From Globisporangium splendens (Eukaryota > Oomycota > Peronosporomycetes > Pythiales > Pythiaceae): DNA of 64,000 bases. Below, in pieces: positions 1 through 9,936 of this stretch. The stretch is from NCBI GenBank assembly GCA_006386115.1, contig VFIW01000008.1:372001-436000 (forward strand), read 5' to 3'. The position numbers and the translations under genes were made by a program. How positions within the stretch are numbered: position 1 is the stretch's first letter; every line of letters begins with the position of its first letter. The notes beneath the pieces are model-generated. The model ran no database searches and had not been told where the DNA came from. It saw only the letters and a program-made list of their open reading frames with translations.

Positions 1-1527
1 CGTATGGATATACTGGTGGCATTTGTTGAAGCTGGGTTGCCCGTCAACGTGCGCGAGGTGAGGGGAGGAGAGATCCCATTAATTTCCGTTGCTCGACGGA
101 ACTTCAGACCTGGCGTCCAAACTCTTTTGAAGCACGGGGCGGCGATTGGGTATTTACAAGTGCAGAATGGTGAAGTTCCGCTTCTATCTGGTACTTTGGA
201 AACGATGGCAGAGATGTGCACACACACCGACGAATTTCGCGCTCCAGTGTTGTGGATAGTGCGTCGTTTACAAGAGATTGGCGTTCAACTACAAGAACTC
301 GGTACAAGCGCTCCGCCACGTGACGGCTTGACCACTTTTGCCGAGGTAATCTTTCGCATGTGTCAAGTACTGTTTCAGATTCGAGAAGAGCGTAGTGCTG
401 TCGATCGAATCGTGCACCGTCGCCTTCGATTGCGCAAGTTGCAAGAGCTCCGTGACGATCTAGATTCTGCTGTGAATTGGTATGAATTGCAACTGAAGTC
501 GAGTTGGAAGAGCGAGTGGGATACTGCCCAAGATGCGTCACAGAGAGATTTCGAGGTGTTGCTGCGATCTGGGCATGTCATTACGCAAGAAATGGCTCAT
601 TTGTCTGATGCGAAGCGCCAAGAGAAATGAGTATTACTCCAATACGAACTGCGAAAACTTCGAGATTCAAGTTCGTCGGCTAAAATGACCGAAGCGTTGC
701 TGACTGAAGAGATTGGGCGTCTGTGTCGAGAATTTGGAGACGAATCCGGATCCGTTCCAAATTGGTTCATCTCACCCCATGAAATCGAGTTTCGTGAGTC
801 GGACTTGATTTCGAGAGGCAGCTATCGTGGGAAATGGCAGAATGCAAACGTGATTATAATGGCCGGAACCAGTCAAACACAAGTGAGTGATATTGCAACG
901 CGATGGTTCCGATTGGACCACCCTCATGTGGTCGGGCTGTATGGTGCCTGCCACATTGGCAATGCATTTTATGTTTGTGAGGATTGCACAAGAGGGAACC
1001 TTCTGGTGTTTTTGAAGAGTGAAGAAGGAAGCGATTCAACGTAGCGTTTGTTGCACGAGGCAGCACTTGGTTTTCAGTACCTTCACCGACATGAATGGAT
1101 CAACTGCAAGCTCCAGTGCAGTAACTTCCTAGTCGGGTCTGACTTCAAAGTGAAGATAGCAAACCTGCATCGTCATGGTGTAGAGTTGAGCCGGATGGCG
1201 CCCGAGCAAATTGATGTTCATCTTAGTATCGCACGTGATGGAAATCGTATTCAGCCCGATGATCCTTCAGTCGAGTCCGACATTTACTCGTTTGGGATGT
1301 GCATCTTGGAGGCCACTTCACGCCAGATATGGAAAGGTGCAAATGGCATAAATTACCCAGCGCGTGTGCGTAACGGCAATCTTCTCAAGCGTCCGGGCTG
1401 CCTGGACGACGACCAGTGGGGCTTAATCCTGAGGACGTGTGCGCGTAACAAGAGGGACCGAGTGGGCGTTGTGTATATAGTGAATCAACTAGCACGATTT
1501 GCAACAGCGAGCGGGAAACATCAACAG
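1..1527 (+). pseudogene. Ankyrin-like / pseudokinase half of a tandem kinase gene, two in-frame stops
   Basis: One reading frame runs from the window edge to 1527 and is broken only by TGA at 628-630 and TAG at 1042-1044. Its start lies outside the window. The first ~50 codons look like ankyrin repeats (LLKHGA). They are followed by a helical segment resembling the one before the second kinase domain, and from about 750 by a protein-kinase fold. The kinase fold lacks catalytic features: the HRD-loop Asp is replaced (INCKLQCSN), there is no DFG (KIANL), and the glycine loop is weak, so it is a pseudokinase by sequence. At 1527 a GTAAG donor starts an 88-nt phase-0 intron (1528-1615) that joins it in frame to the next domain. 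It may be a real pseudogene, a gene now starting further downstream, or carry sequence errors. Confidence 0.7.
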
Positions 1528-1615
1528 GTAAGACCGTCGTCGGAGTCTATGATACTGCACGTATGTTTGTTTCCGAACTGATAGGTCATTCCCAATTCAA
1601 TGTTTTGTTGTCTAG

Positions 1616-3010
1616 GTACAAAGTGAGACTTCGACGATTGAAGATTACTACTTTTTACAAATCAGCGGCACTATCAAGAGTGCGCTTGACGGCATACACT
1701 CAAAACTGTGCTCTTCGAAGGTGCTATGGATGCAAGAAAAAGTGCATCCAGCTCTTGAGGTCATCTACGAAATCCTTGTCGAGCAAGAACGTCAACCAAA
1801 CGATCATGTAGTCAAAAAGTATTGCACACTGCTGGTCGAAGTGCGAAATCACCTGCGGATGGGAGTATCAGAAGAATCCCTCGCTGTAATCGCTCGAAGC
1901 CAGCACGTTGCCGAGACCCACAATGGGATTTACTCAAAGCTTGACGGCTTGCTGGATATTCTTGAAGTACAAGACAACGACCCAGTTCGCTCGTGGAGAC
2001 AAGATAGTAGCGATTTCGAGAAAAGGACACTCGAGACAGGGAGCAAGACAGCGACTTCAGAGCCCAGTGCATCAAACCAAACAGTTTCGATCATTTGGTT
2101 CAACAACCCGCCGCAGGATACTCTGTCAAGCCACTCTCACCCTGCGCTTCGAGAGCTAGGGTGGTTCCATCCTCTCAGTGATGTGAGCTTTGGCGAGAGC
2201 GACAAGATTGGAGGAGGCGATTTTGGAGAAGTTTGCAAGGGAATTTACAGCGGCACGGCTGTTATTGTCAAATTCATGGGGTATGAAGGTGATTCCAAAG
2301 CAGGAGTCGAATCAACGAGCACAGCTCTGTTTCTTCACGAAGTGCAAGTGTGGAGTCGTCTGAAGCATCCTCATATCATCCGTTTCTATGGCGCCAACCA
2401 CGTCGACAAGCGCTTCTTTGTGTGTGAATTTGCACCAAATGGCGCCATCCGCGATTGCGCGAAGCGCCCCGAGTCCAGTATTCGAGAAAGGTGGCAAAAG
2501 ATGTATGAAGTCGCGCTCGGGCTTCAGCACATGCACGAACGCGGCATTGTTCACAACGACCTCAAGTGCGACAACATCTTGATTGGAGCAAATGGGGACG
2601 CGAAAATCATCGACTTCGGCTTGAGCTGCATCCTCAGCGAGGCGGAAATCAAGGTGGAAACCAAGCACATAGGCGCAGCTCATTGGAGATCTCCAGAGTA
2701 TCTCCGAGGGGAACGAGTGACCGCTGCAACCGACGTCTACTCGCTTGCAATGTGTATCATTGAGCTGATGACTGACGATATTCCTTGGGGATGTAAACTA
2801 CTTTCTGCAGCCGTCAAATACAAGGTGTTACAAAAGTCGATCCCAAATCGCCCTGACATTTTCAGCGATAAACAGTGGGCTCTGATCAAGCAAACGACAG
2901 CCTTTGAGCCATCGGAACGTGTGCGAATCTCAGTCGTCGCGGATAAGCTGTATTACATTGTGCAAGCCTCGGAGACAGCAACTGCTGCTCCTAGCGCTGG
3001 CACTCAATAG
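1616..3010 (+). CDS. TKL/tyrosine-kinase-like protein kinase domain (second unit of tandem kinase gene)
   Basis: This exon is in frame with the preceding pseudokinase unit across the intron 1528-1615. An independent ATG-initiated product could start at 1721 (429 residues). About 150 residues of helical region precede a full kinase domain. Visible elements are a glycine loop (GGGDFGEV, about 2210), the lysine in VIVKFM, the catalytic loop HNDLKCDN (Asp codon 2558-2560), DFG (Asp codon 2612-2614) and RSPEYL as the APE-equivalent. These predict an active kinase with HND in place of HRD. Pseudokinase-kinase tandems and expanded TKL kinases are known from oomycetes; substrate and pathway cannot be told. 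The frame is intact to TAG at 3008-3010. Confidence 0.8.
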   Translation, partial: VQSETSTIEDYYFLQISGTIKSALDGIHSKLCSSKVLWMQEKVHPALEVIYEILVEQERQPNDHVVKKYCTLLVEVRNHLRMGVSEESLAVIARSQHVAETHNGIYSKLDGLLDILEVQDNDPVRSWRQDSSDFEKRTLETGSKTATSEPSASNQTVSIIWFNNPPQDTLSSHSHPALRELGWFHPLSDVSFGESDKIGGGDFGEVCKGIYSGTAVIVKFMGYEGDSKAGVESTSTALFLHEVQVWSRLKHPHIIRFYGANHVDKRFFVCEFAPNGAIRDCAKRPESSIRERWQKMYEVALGLQHMHERGIVHNDLKCDNILIGANGDAKIIDFGLSCILSEAEIKVETKHIGAAHWRSPEYLRGERVTAATDVYSLAMCIIELMTDDIPWGCKLLSAAVKYKVLQKSIPNRPDIFSDKQWALIKQTTAFEPSERVRISVVADKLYYIVQASETATAAPSAGTQ

Positions 3011-3271
3011 CCCCGAAAGTACTATGGATTTGTAAAACGATGCATTTGTACATGTTTAACGAAACAAACGAAAAAAACACGAAAGTTCATTTTGAAAGCG
3101 CACCAAAGTCGCATTTATGGTTATCACGGTATCCGTGGTTGGCGAAACATCCTACATCAGTGACCGATGTCTAGCTTCCACCATTTTCCTAGCTGGAGAA
3201 GGTTCAAGTTGCGGCATCCTCGTTTGTAATCCTCACGTCTTCTTTTTCAGAAACATCGATTTACCGTCTTT

Positions 3272-4993
3272 TCACGCCGATTTTGCCGTCGAAGCATCAT
3301 CACCAATCTGATACACACGAACCTTCAACGGACCCTTCACAGTCATCACAAGGGCAGGTTCGTACGTCATTGCCCACGGATCCTCAACAGTTTTCAGCTC
3401 AAACTTGCTGAGCAGCACCGCCAGCGTCATCTTCATCTCCATCAGCGCAAAGTTTAGGCCCAGACAGGTCCGTGGACCAGCGAAGAACGTGCTAAACTTG
3501 TACGCTGACACAGAGATCAAGTTGCCCGTGGCCGGATCAATCCATCGGTCTGGGTTGAACTCGGTGGCGTCCTCGCCCCAGATCGATTTCATACGGCCTT
3601 GAGCGTACGTTGCGAGCGCGACTCGCGTTCCTTTTGCGACAAACGTGCCGTCGCAGAGCACTGTATCTGCGCACGCTGTGCGTCCAGAGACTGGAACGGG
3701 CGGGTTCAGACGCAGGTTTTCTCGCACCACGGCTTCCAGGTACGTCAACTGCTTGAGCTCCTCCATGGAGGGGATCTTGGACGAGGTTGCGTCCATGCCG
3801 AGTTTCTGTTTGAGCTCCGTGCGGATCTTGCCAGCGATATCCGGGTATCGGTTCATCATGAGAATGAAATACGCCATGCTCTGAGACGTCGTGTCCTTTC
3901 CAGCAAAGATGAAATTCACGACCGTGTCTCGAATGAGTTGCATGTCGGCTCGGCGGACGCTTTGCTTGTCTGCGGTGCCAGGTCTTTGGATTTTGCTCTC
4001 GAGAAAAAGCGAGATGAGGTCTTTGGCTTTCGACGGTTTCTTGGTCGCGCTGTCGCCTTCCGCAAGATGTTGTTGCTGTTGGCTTTTCTTCTCGAACGAC
4101 TGCGCGATGATGCTGTACATCAGGTCGTTGACAATCTTCACGCATTCACGGTTGAGTTTTTCTTCGCCAACGTTGAAAAAGCGCTTCAGTTTCCAGAGCC
4201 ACTGCGGCTGCGTCAAGCGCACTTGGATGATGCGTGCGCATTGTGAGAACGCGTCAATGAACGCGTTGCCGTCGCCCGTTGCATCGACGCCACGCTTGAG
4301 TCCGGTTTGCAGGCAATGGAGCTCGACGCCAAAGCCAATTTTGCCAAACACGTCGCTCGTGAAGTGGCTCAGCAGACTCTTCATGCTCACGGCCTGTAGC
4401 TCTCCGTTCGCGTTCGTTGTTGTCGCATGGACAGTCAACACCTTGCAGAACTCGCGGAGTTTCTCGGAGACGACTTCGTGCATCACGTCGTTCATGATCT
4501 GCAGCGAAAACAAATGGCTCGCAGTCTTCCGCTGGAAATACCAGTCGTCACCGTCGACGGGCAGGATGCCGCGGCCAAATAGATCGGTCAGCACATTCCG
4601 TGCCTGCTCGCCCTTGGGGAACACGTCGAACTGGGTCTTGAGCACATCTTCGAAGATCTCGGGCGACGTCGCGACGATCGTCGGCGACCGGTTGATGATC
4701 GTGAACAGCCACGGCCCGTCGTGGAGCTCCGACTGCTCCGTGAGCCAGTCGTACATGCGGAAGCGCTGCGCCTTCATGGCGTCGAGCGTATTGCCGAGCA
4801 CGGGCAGCGTCGACGCCGGTTGCGGCAGTTTGCGACTGCCATGGCGGCGCTTGTCGGCAGATCGATACGAGTACACGAGCCAGAGCCCCGCGAGCGCCGT
4901 CGCCACGCTCGCGACCGTGAGTGCCTGCTCGTGGTCCTGTGTGATGGCCTGGAGCTGCGCGAACTTGAGCATCAGAGAGAGAGCAATGCGCAA
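3272..4993 (-). CDS. Cytochrome P450, CYP86/CYP94-like (fatty acid hydroxylase type)
   Basis: A single-exon 573-residue P450. An N-terminal hydrophobic anchor at about residues 25-43 suggests the ER membrane. Diagnostic motifs are present in order: I-helix AGKDTT (364-369), K-helix ExxR in ENLR (425-428), PDRW (481-484) and the heme loop FFAGPRTCLG with Cys510 as the thiolate ligand. Length and motif wording (AGKDTTS, PRTCLG) resemble the CYP86/CYP94 clans that omega-hydroxylate fatty acids; substrate is inferred only. A low-complexity Gln/Lys insert sits at about 302-325. The first ATG of the frame was chosen because it precedes the anchor. Confidence 0.92.
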   Translation of the reverse strand: MRIALSLMLKFAQLQAITQDHEQALTVASVATALAGLWLVYSYRSADKRRHGSRKLPQPASTLPVLGNTLDAMKAQRFRMYDWLTEQSELHDGPWLFTIINRSPTIVATSPEIFEDVLKTQFDVFPKGEQARNVLTDLFGRGILPVDGDDWYFQRKTASHLFSLQIMNDVMHEVVSEKLREFCKVLTVHATTTNANGELQAVSMKSLLSHFTSDVFGKIGFGVELHCLQTGLKRGVDATGDGNAFIDAFSQCARIIQVRLTQPQWLWKLKRFFNVGEEKLNRECVKIVNDLMYSIIAQSFEKKSQQQQHLAEGDSATKKPSKAKDLISLFLESKIQRPGTADKQSVRRADMQLIRDTVVNFIFAGKDTTSQSMAYFILMMNRYPDIAGKIRTELKQKLGMDATSSKIPSMEELKQLTYLEAVVRENLRLNPPVPVSGRTACADTVLCDGTFVAKGTRVALATYAQGRMKSIWGEDATEFNPDRWIDPATGNLISVSAYKFSTFFAGPRTCLGLNFALMEMKMTLAVLLSKFELKTVEDPWAMTYEPALVMTVKGPLKVRVYQIGDDASTAKSA

Positions 4994-5189
4994 GAGGAGG
5001 GAAATTAGCGACTGGACCGCCCGAATCCGCTCGCTCGCATGGCACGGGGTTCGTTATTTAGCGGCAGCCGCGCACATGGTACCACTCTTGCAGGCGAGTA
5101 GAAGCGCACGAGTGTCTGCTGATTCGTGGGTGCCAAGTGCGTCAATCGTCAGCCCATCATCAGTTAACTTATATCAGTGAACTTGCATT

Positions 5190-5994
5190 TGCATATATCG
5201 ACTACTTTCTCAGCCAAACCGACGCCATCTCCTTGACTCCAAATGATACTCTCGGCGTTTACCTGTTGTTTTTCGATGGTGGATCACGCGGCAATCCAGG
5301 ACCAGGAGGGACTGGATCCATTATCGTGCGTGTCCATAAGGACTCGCACACAGCCAGTGTAATCTGGGCCGCCAGCACGGCCAATAGCAGGAAGGACACG
5401 ACCAACAACCTTGCCGAGTACTGGGGTCTCATACATGGACTCCGAGAAGCCCAACGCAGTCACTTCGAACCGTTGTACGTGGTTGGAGACAGTGCACTCA
5501 TTATCTCCCAACAGAGAATGCATCGGTCCCCTCGACAGCACCGATTGGCACGTTTATACCAGACAAGTCGACGACTCGCGGATTGCATCGACATCCGAGG
5601 ATGGTACCATCACTACCGTGCCTTCAACAAGATGGCGGACTCAGCCGCCAACCTAGCCATGGACACCGGAACCTCAACGCAACTCCACTTCCCAACTCAA
5701 AGAGCTGCTTTCAACAATCTCACCCAGGATCTTGACAACGGCGTCATACATTGGCTTATGCGAAGTTCGGAAGACCCAAGGTCATTGGACAACACAAGGT
5801 AGCCTCACATAGGACCAAGAGAACATGCCATCCTGATCAGAGATTATTTAGCAGTTCGAAGTGATCTAGTGCAATCCGCGCTGTAGACACATTTACACTC
5901 CTAATTGAAATTCGTTTTGAAGATTAGGTAGGAGAATGGATATTGTAGGTCACGACGATGAACCTAAATATACCTCGCCTTATAAAGATAAAGA
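5190..5994 (+). mobile_element. 5'-truncated LINE 3' end with RNase H domain (copy 1)
   Basis: The frame encodes an RNase HI domain with all acidic residues: FDGGSRGNPG, the Glu in NLAEYWGL, VGDSALI and the Asp in NKMADSA. It matches copy 2 at 53732-54531 with only scattered substitutions and shares its 3' untranslated tail. The upstream boundary is near 5190, where similarity fades. Relative to copy 2, a CAG codon has become TAG (about 5800-5802), shortening the product by roughly 28 residues; the homologous frame continues to TAG at about 5884-5886. It is a dead-on-arrival fragment of a non-LTR element in which RNase H follows the reverse transcriptase. Confidence 0.8.
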
Positions 5995-6316
5995 TTTATC
6001 TGTCACACCAGATGAAGGGCTACAGACCGAGTGTTGACGAGTCGTGCAAGGCGACAGAAACACTCAGTGGCCAGTCGATGCCTAGAGGACAGCAATACGG
6101 TCGGGATAGCCTAACTTTCTTTCGAGGGCTCTGCGAGAACTCGAAGCTCCATCATCAAACTATGAGGCTGAGGACCAGCGAATGGAGTCCATAAACATGC
6201 TGGTCCTATCACTTTATGCTGCTAGTGTACTTTCAAAGTCCTGCTTTTGGTTTCATACAGAGTGGGGGTTGAGGCTGATGCGGGTTGTCAACAAACGAAG
6301 AGAGGTCGCACGCCCC
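5995..6316. other. Intergenic
   Basis: Lies between the RNase H element and the 3' end of the serine-rich gene. No supported gene or repeat is seen. Confidence 0.5.
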
Positions 6317-7681
6317 TCAGTTCGAGATGTGATCCATGTCTCCGTTGAACGACTCAATCGTGTCGAGGTAAAAGCTGTCGAGCTCCTGGTCGATGTTCGT
6401 GAACTTGTACTCGTCCAGCAGCGTTTCAAACTCGGGCATGTTCTTGTGGTCAAAACTGTACTCGCCGTTCGGGCCACGCGGCGTGCGCAGCGAATTCCGT
6501 CGAGGACTACCCGACAGCAAGCGGTTGGTGCTGCTGGTGAAATTCGGATGCTGTCTCGGCGACGCAGACGAATGAGGAGACGGCATCAGCTTGCTGTAGC
6601 ATTCGTCGACGGCTCCCATCGCAGTTTGAGTGTATGGATCAGCTGCTTGGTCCAGATCGATTTGGTTCTTCTTGATCTGGTGGTGGTGGGCTGGTGGCTG
6701 GCGTGGCAGTTGGTAGTAATCGCTGCTGTTGTTATCGCTATTCAATGAGGAAGAAGAAGACGAGCCACCGAGCGAGGTCTGCTCGAGAAAGTGGCTCAGC
6801 CCCTCTTGCTCAATGCTGTTGGTGCGAATCAGCTTGGGTTGTCCGAGGTCATCATGGTATACAAACTCATGGTCACGGTTTTGAGATGAGCTGCCGCTGT
6901 TTGACTGGTACGGCGCTGGAACGGTCGGTAGCTCAGCACACTTTGGAGTAGGCAAGTCCAAGAACGTATCGCCGTAATTGCCAGCGATGAAGTCCAGCTC
7001 TGGTCCGCCCCACATGCGTGGCACCTCGGCATTAAAGTTCGATGGGGTTCCGACGCTCGAATAGCCATGGGACCCCGGAGACGAGGTCAGCAGGTCGTAA
7101 TCTTCAAAGGCATTCCCGCAGTTGAGCTTTCTCCGTGACGTGTGCGGTTTCGGGTGGTTCGTCTCCAGCGCCAAACAGTTGGTAGTACGCTTTTTCAGCA
7201 ATGGCTTGACCAACTTTTTCGGTTTGTTGTTTCCAGAAGATGAACTCGTTGGTGCCAGAAATTGATCATCGAAGTCACGCGACGATGGAGCCAACCGAGT
7301 GAACGACTGGGATTCAATCTCAAAGCAGCCCAAGTCATTGAAGAGCATCGCCGGGTGAGTCAGGCTCTGCGCAATTGAAAGAGAAACAGTCAGTAACTGC
7401 GACTCTCAACGCCTTGCCGCAGCACAAGCACACTTGGGTCTTACCATGCTGTCTTTCTCGCCTAAAGCGTAGTGACTGTTGCTCGCGATTGACGCAACAG
7501 ACATGTGCTGTTGCTGCTTGTTTTGACGGCTCCTGCTTGAATTCGAGCTGCGACTCGAGTTGCCAGACTTGGTCGATCGCCCCGAGCCTGACGTCAAAGT
7601 GCTCGAAGTTCCGGAGCTGCTGCTGCTTTTGTTGTGTCCTATTGGAAGCATTCCTCCCGGGTTCTCTGCAGCATTCGCCAT
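6317..7681 (-). CDS. Serine/asparagine-rich protein of unknown function, two exons
   Basis: Exons are 7681-7445 and 7366-6317, joined by a 78-nt phase-0 intron with GTAAG donor and GCAG acceptor. The product is 428 residues. The first 79 residues are a Ser/Arg/Gln-rich low-complexity stretch. The second exon carries NDLGCFEIESQSF, a basic patch (KKLVKPLLKKR), poly-Ser and Asn tracts and an acidic C-terminus. I see no known domain, signal peptide or membrane segment. The composition (disorder, basic patch) would fit a nuclear regulator, but that is a guess. The intron is supported because both exons are open and continue one frame. Confidence 0.6.
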
Positions 7682-8771
7682 GTGAGACCATCGTGGGAAT
7701 AAACTGATTGATGAAATCGCCTGATCGATCTAAAGCGTGCCTGCGTCAATCTGACTTGGATGTCAGAGCTGTGTCTCACGTATCGTATCGGTGGCTGTGA
7801 GAGCGGTTCGGAAGCAGCCACTCAGTTGAGCAGAGCAAACTTAAATATGCACCTCGGTTTCGATAGCGCGGCGTGCCTTTGATGGAGAGCTTAGTTACGC
7901 ACCTGACTGTGGTTACCTCAGGAAACGGCTTCGCGAAGTCGCAGCGTGGCGGCGCGCGTTTCGACCGCACCGGTTACGCTTGGCCGTTCGTTTCGCGAGG
8001 TTTCGAGAAAGCCGTTGGGCATTTCTCTGCCAATACCTGGGGTTGAGTTGCCGTCTATCCCTAGTGTTGTGTGCACGCTCGATCAAGGGCTTTTGGCTCT
8101 TTATCATGCGGCACCATGCACGGCAACCTCAGGGTTTCACATTTGCTTCTCGCTCTCTCCTGGCTCGGAACGGATCTAATTATGGGATAAGAAGTACCCA
8201 AGACCAAAGCAATTTGCCACTCTGTAGCCGTTGGGGTTCGTGGTCCATGGGAAAAGACATTCAAGGGGATCCGGTCAGACTAAAAGCACTGGAGACGCCA
8301 TGACGTGACGTCGGAACGTGGACTGATCTTCCCTACGAATGAACTACCAATCGCTGCTTAGATGACACAGCATTCAGATCCCCAGAGCTTTTGGGCTCAA
8401 AGCTCATGCAACGAGTGCACCGCAGTGCTTCTAGCGCAATTGCATGTGAGTCAGCAGCAGGACATCGTACCCCGCAACGCCACCATGCATGCGACCAAGT
8501 TGCGCTCCAGGATGGCCACCTGAACCCAAGTTGAAGTTTCGTGACGTGTCAGGACTCCTATCCCAACATATCTCACAGGGTATTCATTCATACAGCAAAT
8601 TCATTCTCTGAGTACCTCATCCTCAAACAACAACTGAAACAAAATGTTCACTTAAAAAGGTTCGTGACGTGGGCCACACATTTGTGCAATCACATTCACT
8701 CTCGCCTTTACAAGAGAAAGAGCTCCTCAGTCACATGTCATAGACACAGCGCATTCATTCACTCCCCTTGG
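7682..8771. other. Intergenic between divergent genes
   Basis: About 1.1 kb between the serine-rich gene (minus) and the PhyH-like gene (plus). Only short unsupported ORFs are present. It presumably holds both promoters; no clear initiator motif was picked out. Confidence 0.4.
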
Positions 8772-9779
8772 ATGCTCCGTCGGCTGCTGCTCTCGCAGAT
8801 CCACGCGCGAAATTCTCTCCTGCGCAACAGCGGTAGCTTTCCCATTGCCCCCTTCGCCGCCATGACCTCGCCGTCCCCATTGCCATCGTACGCCGCGAAC
8901 GGGTTGTCGCCCGACGAGCTCGCGTTCTACCACAAGAACGGGTACCTGGTGATCCGCAACGCGCTCTCACCCGAGGTCTGCGATGCACTCCGCGCGCGCG
9001 CCGCGGTCCACATCGCAAACTGCAACGTGAACGAGCACCGTTCGATCTTCACGACGAACGAGCAGTCGCGCCGCATGAACGACGAGTACTTTCTCAGCTC
9101 GGGCGATCAGATCCGGTACTTTTTTGAGGAGCACGCGTTCGAGGCTGATGGCACGACGCTCAAGGTGCCGCTCGACGTCGCGATCAACAAGATCGGCCAC
9201 AACCTGCACAACCTCGACCCAGCGTTCAAGGAAGTGAGCTACGCGCCGGAGGTCAAAGGCATCTTGAAGTCGCTCGGCTACCAGCGTCCGCTGGCTGTGC
9301 AGTCCATGTACATCTTCAAGCAGCCGAGCATCGGTGGCGAGGTGTCGGCGCACCAGGACGGAAGCTTCTTGTACACGGAGCCGCAGTCGGTTGTTGGGCT
9401 CTGGTGGGCACTGGAGGACTGCACGCTGGAGAATGGCTGCTTACATGGCGTGCCAGGTTCCCACTCGGAGCCAATCCGTCAACGACTTCGCCGCACGACC
9501 CCGGAAGAACAAGCCCAGAACGGAGGCATGCTGACGGAAATGAAGCCTGCCAAGGCCGAGCCGTTCGATGTGAGCCAGAGCGTGCCACTGAAGACGAACA
9601 AGGGAGACCTCGTGCTGCTGCACAGCTCGTTCGTACACTACAGTAACGCGAACCACTCGAAGTCGTCGCGCCACGCGTACTCGATCCACGTCGTGGAGAG
9701 CAAGAACGTGCACTACCCAGAGGACAACTGGCTGCAAACCGCGGGCAACGTGCCTTTCACTGCTCTCTACGAAAGCTAA
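8772..9779 (+). CDS. Phytanoyl-CoA dioxygenase (PhyH/PHYHD1-like) Fe(II)/2-oxoglutarate oxygenase
   Basis: 335 residues from the ATG at 8772. This start gives a basic, Arg/Leu-rich leader (MLRRLLLSQIHARN) that may target mitochondria. A second ATG at 8862 gives 305 residues, close to animal PHYHD1. The frame is open further upstream to 8541, but that part looks non-coding. Iron ligands are visible: His194 and Asp196 in HQDGSF and His289 in VHYSNAN, with Arg300 (SRHAYSIH) in the 2-oxoglutarate-binding position. This supports an active dioxygenase of unknown substrate. The family includes phytanoyl-CoA 2-hydroxylases and smaller enzymes of unclear role. Confidence 0.88.
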   Translation: MLRRLLLSQIHARNSLLRNSGSFPIAPFAAMTSPSPLPSYAANGLSPDELAFYHKNGYLVIRNALSPEVCDALRARAAVHIANCNVNEHRSIFTTNEQSRRMNDEYFLSSGDQIRYFFEEHAFEADGTTLKVPLDVAINKIGHNLHNLDPAFKEVSYAPEVKGILKSLGYQRPLAVQSMYIFKQPSIGGEVSAHQDGSFLYTEPQSVVGLWWALEDCTLENGCLHGVPGSHSEPIRQRLRRTTPEEQAQNGGMLTEMKPAKAEPFDVSQSVPLKTNKGDLVLLHSSFVHYSNANHSKSSRHAYSIHVVESKNVHYPEDNWLQTAGNVPFTALYES

Positions 9780-9936
9780 ACGCAAAGAACTAATGGCGGG
9801 TCGCATTTGTTGTTGTTTTATATGAGCACAATGACAACAGCATACGACAACTAGTCAAATAAAGTCCATTTACACACATGTTTAGCGGTTCAAACCGTGG
9901 GTTGTGTGCCATTTGATATTTACAAAGATACTAAAG

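Noticed and set aside
3891..5180. A 429-codon plus-strand ORF opposite the P450
   Set aside because: It is antisense to a well-conserved P450 and is Ser/Arg/Cys-rich without any recognisable motif.
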